From Verrucomicrobiales bacterium (GTDB taxonomy: Bacteria > Verrucomicrobiota > Verrucomicrobiae > Limisphaerales > UBA1100), in the NCBI GenBank assembly GCA_002721895.1, contig PBLV01000030.1, forward strand, positions 1 through 33,374: 33,374 nucleotides of DNA, given 5' to 3'. The notes under the pieces were generated by a model. The model was not told the DNA's origin and searched no databases. It was given only the letters and a program-made list of their open reading frames with translations. Position numbers and translations under genes: made by a program. Positions 17,201 to 23,936 of the stretch are shown one piece after another (within the stretch, counting starts at the first letter, position 1; the number at the start of each line of letters is the position of its first letter).

Positions 17201-20200
17201 CTCCCGGGACGGAGGTGGTGCCAAGCCCAATGCTGCCTCTCCAGAGCCGGGGAAACCTTCGCCTGCTGGGCCACCGAAAACCACCCAACCTAATCCTCCC
17301 GGTGTCGTTCCCCCCAGACAGCCGGTTCCGGTTTCCCCAACCGAGTCCGGTCGCTCTAAAACCGCGCCCGGTCGCAATTACACTGCCGAGGGCGGACAGG
17401 TGCCGGGTGAGAGGGATGGCGATACCGGTACGGTGTCCGGCGTATTGCCACCCGAATTTGAAATTCCAACCGATGGCCGCGCCTACGTTTTTACCAAGGC
17501 CCTCAACATCACCGGCGATAATGAAGCCGGCGCCGACTCGCGGTTGGTCATTCACGCCAGCATCATGAGCCGGCCGCACCACGTCGCGCGGACCGGCATC
17601 TACCAATGGCTGACCGCGTTGGCCGGACTCGCTGTGCTCATTTGGCAATGGCGCCGGGTGGAAAGGGAGTCCGGCTGGATCACCGCCGGCTTCGCACTGC
17701 TGATCGGCGGCGTCGGTGCCTTCATGCATGGGCAGGGCACGTTACATCTGCTCATTGTAAACTTGATGTGGATTCTGCCGGTAGCGGTTTATGCGTGGGC
17801 CGTCTGGTTCTTCTGGCCGGCCAAGAGGTTTACGTCCGAGCCACCGCCGCCGGATGATACACCTGACAAACCTGATAGCGGCGCAGCTCCGGCAGCCAGC
17901 GCCGCGGCAATCTTGTTCTTGGGCATCGCAGTGTCTCTTCAGGCGGCGCCCGGACCGGCTGCGCCTGCCGGAGAATTGCAGGGATTATTGCGGCGCCTGC
18001 TGGATCCCGAGGCGTTGCCCCAACTTCCCGGTGGGCCGCGTGCGATTCGGGAATCCCATCTGCAGGATCGCAACGGGACAGCCTTTGAGATCAACGCCGA
18101 TAAGCCCTTCACGGGACAGGTCGTGGGCTTTTACCACAACAAACAACGGCGCATTGAGTCGCATTACCAGGCCGGGCAGCGGCATGGCGTGGAAGTTGCA
18201 TGGTTTGACAATGGCCAGCGTCAGCGGACCACTCAATACGCCAATGGCCGTCGTCATGGGTTGGAGGCGACTTGGTTCCGATCCGGCCAAAAGTCCGGCG
18301 AGGCTCAATATCAAGCCGGGCTGAGGCATGGCCTGACGCGCCAATGGCATGCCGGTGGCAAGCTCGCCGCCGAGACCCATTACCTGAAAGGTGAACCCCA
18401 CGGGTTGGCGCGTCAATGGCATGCCAATGGCAAGATTGCACGTGAGGTTCGTTGGGAAAACGGGCGGCAGTTGTCCTTTGATACCTGGACGGCCGAGGGC
18501 CAGCGCATGGGGCCGGGCGCGGATGCGGTGACGCTTGCTGCTGCCAGTTACAAACTGGCTGTGCATCGCGAGGTGGCGCGGGTGGAGGCGGAGTTTAAGT
18601 TCACCGTGCGCGAGCCCAGGCAGAAATTCACGCTGTTCCGTGAAGTCATCGCGCTGGACGAATTCACCTGTACGCAGGAAGGCGCACAACTGCTGCGCGA
18701 GGGCGCCGCGTTGGTGTTGTCCCTGCCCAATGCGGGCGAGGCCGTGGTGAAAGTGAAATTTTTCACCAAGCACGCGGGCACCGATGCCAAGCGTTCGCTT
18801 GCGTTTGGAATTCCGCCGGCACTCACCAGCAAGGTGGACGTGACTCTGGAGGAGGCGGATTCTGAGGTGGAGATGCCCACCGCCGTCACTCTGGAATCCG
18901 CAAGTGGCGGCAACCAGACATTGGTGAACGCCATCATCGGCGCCAGTGACCGGCTGGAGTTGTCCTGGAAACCGCGTGTGCAGAAAGCGAGGGAGGTGGC
19001 GGTGTCCGCCAATGTACGAAATTATACGATCATCTCCTTCAGCCGCGGCGGCGTGCAGGCGCGTTCGGTTTTAAACTACGAACTGGAGAAAGGCGAACTG
19101 CGCGAGGCGCGCTTGGCGTTGCCGGCGGGGTGGACGCTGATGAAAGTCGAGGGCGGCAAGGTTCTGCGCAATTACGCTGTCACCGAGGAGAACGGCCAGA
19201 GTGTGCTGGTGGCTCAGTTGAATGCCGGTGTCACCGCGAAGTGGCCGCTCACGCTGAGCTTGGAGCGGCCGCTGGCCGCGCCGCCTGTGGGCCAGCCGTC
19301 CACCGTGCCGCTTTCCGTTGTGTCCGCGTTGAACGTGAAGCAGGAGACCGGCTTTGTGGCCGTGCAATCACTTGGGGACTTGGCCCATGAGGTGACAACC
19401 AACACGGGGCTCTCGAAATCCGATGCCACCCGCTTTGCCAACGCCTCCAAGCTGCCAGTGCCAACGGGTGCGACAGTGCTGGAGTATGTCCAGACGGGCT
19501 TTGAACTGGCCGCCCAAGTGGAGACGATTCTGCCTGAGTTGACCGCTAAGGCGTGGCATCATCTGACCCTTACCGAAGCCAGAGCCACCGTGACCTCAAC
19601 GGTGGCTTATGAAATTGAGAAGGTGGGCGTGCTGCAGTTGCGCCTCGCTTTGCCAGCGGAAACCTCGTGGCGCGTGGCTAGTGTTAACACGGCGCAATGG
19701 AAGGAGACCACCGAGGGTGGCGCGCGTATTCTGGAGGTTACTTTGCCGAGACGGACTATTGGCGGGCAGACGATTGTTGTCGGACTGGAGCAGTTGCAGC
19801 CAGCGGAACCGGAGAATTTCACCATGGCCGCCGCGCATCCGCTGGGGCTCAAGGAGTTGACTTCGTATGTTGGGGTTAGCACGGAGCCCGGCTTGAAGGC
19901 CGCGCGAGACGAGGCCGCCTCCAGCAACCTTGGCATTTGGGCGCAGGACGGCTCGGCCTCTGGGTTTGGTTCGGAGCCTGGCTTGACCTACCGTTATATC
20001 AATAAGACCCCCGGAGACACGCCCGAGTGGGCCCTGGCGGTCAACTTGACCAGGCTGGAACCGCGGGTTCCGAATGCCCAAGTGGTCAGCCATCTGCGGC
20101 TGGGAGCCACCCGTGCCACTGGTTTCAGCAGCATCCTTTACAAGGTGGAGAATGCCCCGGTGCGACGCTTCACCGTGCTTTTGCCGCAATCGTTCAACAC

Positions 20201-22034
20201 CAATCATGTGCGGTTTCTGGGCCAAGGCATTCGCAGCCAGACCACCCGTGCCACCGACGCCGGCAGCCTTTACACCATCACGTTACAAAACAAAGTGCTC
20301 CCCGGCAGCGAGTACACTTTAGGCGTTGAATGGGAGTTGTCTGGCTGGAAGGTGGGCGAGAAGGGCACGCTGCTTGATTTTCGCGGTCCCTTGGTGCAAG
20401 GGAAAAACCAGCCGGAATCCCTGCGCGCGCAGTTGGATGCCGCCGGCGTAAATGAGCATCTGGATGACTTGGTGCGCGGCGAGACGGGCTGGCTGGTTAT
20501 CAGTGATGATGCGCGCGCCAACCTGAAACTCACCACGCGTGGTGACGCCCAATCTGGCCTGGACCGGAAGGACGTCAACAATCTTCCCGCGTGGGCCGCC
20601 AGCTTGGCCGCCGGCGCGCGTCAGGTTTGGTTCTACCCGCGGCCAGGGAATGCGTTGGCACTGGATGTCAGCAAGCTTCGCGATGCCGCAGTGGAGAAGA
20701 CTTGGATCACCCGCGCGGATTTCACCAGTGTAGTCACCGAGGATGGCCAGATGATGACCCGGATGGTTCTGGAGGTGAACAACAACGGCAGCCAGTTTCT
20801 CAGGATTACCCTGCCCGGCAAAGACCCGCGCGTATTGTCTGTATTGGTCGATCGCCAAGCCCGCCGGCCGACCAAGGAAGGCGACCAGATTCTCGTGCCC
20901 CTTGAGCAATCCATCGACCTTAAGGATGCCGCCAACCTTTCCGGCGCCTTCACGGTGGAGGTCACCTACACCTGTCATGTTCAGTTTCCCCGGAAACGCG
21001 GTGAAGTGGAACTCGAATCGCCGAAATTCAGCGCCAAGCTCGACAGTGCGCGCTGGTGGCTCTATTTGCCCGCTAATCACACCTACGATGATTTCCGTGG
21101 CACGATGGATCCCACTACGCTGGAGCAGCAAATCCAGTCCCTGACGGCCCAGACCAAGGGGCAGGTCGATCAAGTCATTCTGGACAACACCGTCCTGATC
21201 GAATCCGGGGAAAGGGAAGAGGACGAGGGACAATCGTTTGGTTACGGCCAATCCAGCGCGGGGAACATCTACACCAAGGGCAAGTATTATCAGCAAAAGG
21301 AAGCCAACAAGCGAATTGCCATCGACAATCTCAAGGAACAGATCAAGAAGCTGGAACGAAACTTGGATGTGGGCAATCAGGCTGCGGCTAATCGCTACTC
21401 CAGTCAGGTCAAGCAATCCATCAACGATCTCCGCAGTCAGGTTGGGGGAAGGGGGCGCATGGCCCAGACGGATGACCAGCGGTTTCTCAGTGAGATTGAG
21501 AAAAACTTTAATGAAAACTTGGAGGGCCGGCGGCGCGGCCAGCAGTTGGCGCAGGAGCAGACCGCAGCCAACACCTTCGCCTATCGCAACAACGCCCCCA
21601 ACAACGACGACCTTACCACCGCCAACCCGAACGGCTTCCCCCTTCCAGGCAACAATCGTGGGTTTGGCGCAGGAGGGCAACAGGGGCAGGGGATTATTCC
21701 TTCGCTATCCCAAGAAGTCACCAGCCGGCAGCAGGAGCAAATTGAAAAGATTGAGGATATCGCGGAAGCCATCGCCACCGGCCAAGTGACGCCCCTGCAA
21801 ATCACACTGCCGGGGGAGGGCACTCTGCTCACCTTCAGCCAGCCGCTCCAGACCCAGACGGAGGAAGGTGGAGAGATGACTCAGGCCATGACCGTTCGGT
21901 TTCACAGCAGCAACGACCGCGAAACTCACTGGTTTTTGATCATCCTCTGGGGCGTGCTCGCGCTGGCCATCCTCCACTTTCTGGTGACCCTCGGCCGGTT
22001 GGCTTTGCAAAAAGCCGCCCCTGCGACGGAGTAA
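14226..22034 (+). CDS. Giant multi-pass membrane protein: two homologous halves with MORN-like repeats between
   Basis: A 2602-residue protein. ATG 14226 is chosen because it opens a Sec signal (MSNLHLLLALLLSPLGLAAQ) with AAAGG upstream; the frame is open from 14055 without a signal. The first extracytoplasmic half (about 25-880) is beta-rich. Membrane helices follow at about 883-903 and 909-934, then an acidic, Gly/Pro/Ser-rich linker (945-1100), helices at about 1127-1142, 1151-1168 and 1173-1196, and a signal-like hydrophobic stretch (1223-1240, AAAILFLGIAVSLQAAPG). Residues 1295-1421 hold about five 23-residue MORN/YwqK-like repeats (WFDNGQR, ANGRRHGLEATWF). The second beta-rich half (about 1440-2300) repeats the first: WALALTTRRLPPRVA at 505 matches WALAVNLTRLEPRVP at 1935, and WTVYVPESHEMFDYQG at 837 matches WWLYLPANHTYDDFRG at 2277. 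A helical, Gln/Asn-rich region and a last membrane helix (2568-2590) end the protein. The family is not recognised. Confidence 0.85.
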   Translation: MSNLHLLLALLLSPLGLAAQAPPPGSVLGAQPPRPPKAGPVVVHEARYDGQLTAKEARFAAALKVECTNSVATTLPLFQGDLAVVDPQLPAGLRLGRVPNGYQLVVEKPGKYDVTLSLLARVKKSDPWKQIEFTGPAATIGVVTARVDGDGMELELLSGTPQPRAADARAEVRGALGADRKVALRWQTRVVKQVRPVRQVCQTASSVKLTPTVVEYSNTHQYSLGEGSPTNAVFQLAPGQKLVGTPVLTVAKKPVELRGWDEADAGLTLHFVKPIAGDYQVHFRTEQPVPAEDSMNITVSAPMPKGVIRENCRVNLAWQDMREVTITGNGMSKGNTPNAWVSSGTAARSLAIAMERIQPEITARDVITAELQENSLIVTHQLTLNIAKAGVYSIDLVPQANLMETSIDGPNIREEDSTDGTIRLEFAKRILGQQTVTVVLEEMYNELPESVTLEPLKVAGAVRQTAEVRVSAERGLEIRRGTGTSGLRDTSTANALGFAADSSEWALALTTRRLPPRVAARVSNSVVIGDNRVYGISRIVYAIADQGVREFHVRVPAAWGANGEKPEFLGDHPAEGDPVEVAGAPDGMVDHRIQLKEKAWDQYTLQIHYTLPLEKVLVMAGAHPLEPDKDGGLRPLERDAGTLIVHSASTVRLGEPETTLDRIDASELQAQERSRVPFPLIFAFQYDNAEPFTAKVTVDKYKEQPLLNSIANFTELTSVVTGNGQIATTATMTVQKTDKEDPFFRLPEGARFISCRIATEVDGQRVEQVVGPREEEGGLSFKLPAGADENREYEVRVSWFENHEPVKHDNLLAELQTHTLHLKGPETPGLPNTFNRWTVYVPESHEMFDYQGNMVPPAVERRSLADVLDKLGNFLERQVHWGLTTLAVMGSILGFVVLNVYLRRGWKTAAIVGGAVVGVLVLGGLILMGGIGAVQMKRDRHYSPGVTTYGYNSAEPDDDYSGGAEGEGGGDDMGGEDPEQTDASPSDPSSQPSRDGGGAKPNAASPEPGKPSPAGPPKTTQPNPPGVVPPRQPVPVSPTESGRSKTAPGRNYTAEGGQVPGERDGDTGTVSGVLPPEFEIPTDGRAYVFTKALNITGDNEAGADSRLVIHASIMSRPHHVARTGIYQWLTALAGLAVLIWQWRRVERESGWITAGFALLIGGVGAFMHGQGTLHLLIVNLMWILPVAVYAWAVWFFWPAKRFTSEPPPPDDTPDKPDSGAAPAASAAAILFLGIAVSLQAAPGPAAPAGELQGLLRRLLDPEALPQLPGGPRAIRESHLQDRNGTAFEINADKPFTGQVVGFYHNKQRRIESHYQAGQRHGVEVAWFDNGQRQRTTQYANGRRHGLEATWFRSGQKSGEAQYQAGLRHGLTRQWHAGGKLAAETHYLKGEPHGLARQWHANGKIAREVRWENGRQLSFDTWTAEGQRMGPGADAVTLAAASYKLAVHREVARVEAEFKFTVREPRQKFTLFREVIALDEFTCTQEGAQLLREGAALVLSLPNAGEAVVKVKFFTKHAGTDAKRSLAFGIPPALTSKVDVTLEEADSEVEMPTAVTLESASGGNQTLVNAIIGASDRLELSWKPRVQKAREVAVSANVRNYTIISFSRGGVQARSVLNYELEKGELREARLALPAGWTLMKVEGGKVLRNYAVTEENGQSVLVAQLNAGVTAKWPLTLSLERPLAAPPVGQPSTVPLSVVSALNVKQETGFVAVQSLGDLAHEVTTNTGLSKSDATRFANASKLPVPTGATVLEYVQTGFELAAQVETILPELTAKAWHHLTLTEARATVTSTVAYEIEKVGVLQLRLALPAETSWRVASVNTAQWKETTEGGARILEVTLPRRTIGGQTIVVGLEQLQPAEPENFTMAAAHPLGLKELTSYVGVSTEPGLKAARDEAASSNLGIWAQDGSASGFGSEPGLTYRYINKTPGDTPEWALAVNLTRLEPRVPNAQVVSHLRLGATRATGFSSILYKVENAPVRRFTVLLPQSFNTNHVRFLGQGIRSQTTRATDAGSLYTITLQNKVLPGSEYTLGVEWELSGWKVGEKGTLLDFRGPLVQGKNQPESLRAQLDAAGVNEHLDDLVRGETGWLVISDDARANLKLTTRGDAQSGLDRKDVNNLPAWAASLAAGARQVWFYPRPGNALALDVSKLRDAAVEKTWITRADFTSVVTEDGQMMTRMVLEVNNNGSQFLRITLPGKDPRVLSVLVDRQARRPTKEGDQILVPLEQSIDLKDAANLSGAFTVEVTYTCHVQFPRKRGEVELESPKFSAKLDSARWWLYLPANHTYDDFRGTMDPTTLEQQIQSLTAQTKGQVDQVILDNTVLIESGEREEDEGQSFGYGQSSAGNIYTKGKYYQQKEANKRIAIDNLKEQIKKLERNLDVGNQAAANRYSSQVKQSINDLRSQVGGRGRMAQTDDQRFLSEIEKNFNENLEGRRRGQQLAQEQTAANTFAYRNNAPNNDDLTTANPNGFPLPGNNRGFGAGGQQGQGIIPSLSQEVTSRQQEQIEKIEDIAEAIATGQVTPLQITLPGEGTLLTFSQPLQTQTEEGGEMTQAMTVRFHSSNDRETHWFLIILWGVLALAILHFLVTLGRLALQKAAPATE

Positions 22035-22074
22035 AAAAAGCCATCCTAAAAACAAACCGCCCCAAGGGGGGCGG
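22035..22074 (-). terminator. Rho-independent terminator of the metalloprotease gene
   Basis: The arms CCGCCCC (22057-22063) and GGGGCGG (22068-22074) form a 7-bp GC stem with a 4-nt loop. Read on the minus strand the stem is followed by TTTGTTTTT (22056-22048) and a second T-run near 22039-22033, the classical intrinsic terminator layout. On the plus strand no T-run follows, so it serves the minus-strand gene ending at 22102, although the stem may also stabilise the 3' end of the giant gene's transcript. Confidence 0.75.
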
Positions 22075-22101
22075 CTTCGTTGATCGGAAATTCTTGTCTC
22101 T

Positions 22102-23793
22102 CTATTTGTATCCCGAAACCACCGGGCCGGTGACGCCAAACGTCTTGGCGTTGTCAGCCTTGGTGGCGTCACCCGTGGGTTGTCCCTTGTGCGAGATTTT
22201 CGGGTTGGAGAAATACCCCACGCGCTGGTCGCCGCTCTTCGCGTAGGACATGATGCTGCGGTATTTCTTGCCGTCCGAGCCTGTCCACCGGTGGCCGTGT
22301 GAGTAGGCATGCACGCCCTTGCCGGTTTGGTCCCAGCAATGCATTGCCCCGAGGTTGTGGCCAATCTCATGCACAAAGGAGTAGTTGGAGATCGCAAACT
22401 TCTCATGCACCGTACTGAAGGCGGCCGAGGGAGTTCCCTTTTCATTGGGCATTACCGCGCCCAGTCCGGCTGAGCCGCCGGAGTTGCCGCTCATCACCAG
22501 CACCACCAAGTCTGCTTTCTTCGCATCACGCGCGGCCTTCACCGTGTCATCTGTGCGGACCTTTTCGAGGGCACCCTGCAGACTGCCATTTGAGTTGTAA
22601 CCCGCGAGGAGAGCCGTTCCGGCCAGCCTCAGTGTGATGCCGACCCCGCTGGATGAGAAAGCCGAGTTTGCGTTGCCGATCGCCGCGCCGATGTGGGACT
22701 TGATGCCCGCGTCACCACCCCGGGCGCTTGCAGCTGGCGAAGTGTAAAACACAAGCACATCGATGGTCGCGGATCCACCAGCCGGAGGCGCGGAAGGCGT
22801 GGGCTTCGGCGCGGGGGGAGTGGGAGCCGGGGGCGTGGGAGCTGGGGGAGCGGGTGTAGTCTTGGGCGGAGCCGGCGGGGTTGGAGGCGTGGGAGTAGTT
22901 TTGGGTGGCGCGGGAGGATTCGGAGTGGGTGTTGGGGGAGTGACGGGCACGACCGCAACAGGTTTTGTGGGGGCACCAGGAATCGGACCATTGATGACAG
23001 GACTAAGCGCCGGGGGCAACACTCCGCCGTTTCCACCTGAGCCCGGTGTTGTGGAAGGCCGTCCGGCGTTGGGTGTCAGGGGCCGTCCGGTGTTGCTGGT
23101 GGAGGGCCGGGTGGCGCCGGGAGGTGTGCTCGCTGGGAATGAGAACAGTCGGCGTCCGCGCAGGGAACGGCGCATGGCCCCGCCAGATTTCTTGGCTGCC
23201 GGGGCTGGGCTGGTGTTCGTCGAGGCCAGTTGCTGCGCGATTTGGATTGTCTCGCCATTCTCGCCCTTAAACGTGGCGGGTTGTCCGCCTACCTCCGCGG
23301 GTTTGCAAACCGTGTTCACCGACTCCGGATCCAGCTCCAAAAGGCAGTGGCCGTCCGGTGTTGGGGAAATCTGGTAAACCCGGCCATCCGCCATCGTGAT
23401 CGTGCCCGAAACCTTTCGATCCCCGGCTTCTCCCAAGGCGGTGGAAAGCACTACTTTGCTCTCAGGCTCCTCCTCCAAGGCACCGGTGGCCACGGTGATA
23501 TCCTCCATCGCCAAGCGGCTCTTTACTAGGACCGTGTACTCCTTGCCGTCCAAAAGCTCCAGTTTTACCCGAGTCGAATCACCCGCAAGACCCACCATCG
23601 CCTCCTCGCGGATTTTCACAAACTTGTGGCGCTTGGCCAAATCCCTCTCGGAAAATTCCCCCTCTGGGGCGGATTCATCGGAAAAAAGCTTCTGTGCGGC
23701 GGGCTTGTTGTCCGCCGATTCATCGGATTTCGAGCAGCCTGCCAAACCCACGACGACCGCCAACATCAAACCAGCTGACCAAGGATTCTTCAT
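22102..23793 (-). CDS. Lipoprotein zinc metalloprotease (metzincin, reprolysin-like)
   Basis: A 563-residue protein from ATG 23793, which has AGGTGAG upstream and starts a lipoprotein signal (MKNPWSAGLMLAVVVGLAGC, Cys20). A longer frame to 23871 is basic and lacks a signal. Residues about 21-200 form a prodomain-like beta region (VKLELLDGKEYTVLVKSRLA, GTITMADGRVYQISPT). A Pro/Thr/Ala-rich linker (about 280-338, repeats of PPAPPKTTP) leads to the catalytic domain at about 340-563. The zinc motif is HEIGHNLGAMH (His475, His479, His485; general base Glu476), with a Met-turn SIMSYA downstream, as in metzincins of the M12/reprolysin type. The protease is probably anchored to a membrane or exposed at the cell surface and may be activated by removal of the prodomain. 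Cys in the segment ESVNTVCKP of the prodomain could act as a cysteine switch, which is speculative. A terminator follows the stop. Confidence 0.87.
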   Translation of the reverse strand: MKNPWSAGLMLAVVVGLAGCSKSDESADNKPAAQKLFSDESAPEGEFSERDLAKRHKFVKIREEAMVGLAGDSTRVKLELLDGKEYTVLVKSRLAMEDITVATGALEEEPESKVVLSTALGEAGDRKVSGTITMADGRVYQISPTPDGHCLLELDPESVNTVCKPAEVGGQPATFKGENGETIQIAQQLASTNTSPAPAAKKSGGAMRRSLRGRRLFSFPASTPPGATRPSTSNTGRPLTPNAGRPSTTPGSGGNGGVLPPALSPVINGPIPGAPTKPVAVVPVTPPTPTPNPPAPPKTTPTPPTPPAPPKTTPAPPAPTPPAPTPPAPKPTPSAPPAGGSATIDVLVFYTSPAASARGGDAGIKSHIGAAIGNANSAFSSSGVGITLRLAGTALLAGYNSNGSLQGALEKVRTDDTVKAARDAKKADLVVLVMSGNSGGSAGLGAVMPNEKGTPSAAFSTVHEKFAISNYSFVHEIGHNLGAMHCWDQTGKGVHAYSHGHRWTGSDGKKYRSIMSYAKSGDQRVGYFSNPKISHKGQPTGDATKADNAKTFGVTGPVVSGYK

Positions 23794-23936
23794 CAAACTC
23801 TCACCTGCACTGAGGCCAAACGCCCGGCAAGTGTGCCGACTCTTCCGCAATCTGCCGTGGCTCGCAATCATTTTTTCGACTCATGACAGGCAACCAAATG
23901 GCTTGAAAGCCACTCCTGCCCCACTAACATGGACGC

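Noticed and set aside
20319..21680. 453-residue and other long antisense frames within the giant gene
   Set aside because: The plus-strand frame is continuous, with internal homology between halves that can only be explained by coding on that strand.
22795..22950. GC-rich direct repeats that look like a tandem-repeat locus
   Set aside because: They encode the PPAPPKTTP-type linker of the metalloprotease in frame, so they are explained by the protein.
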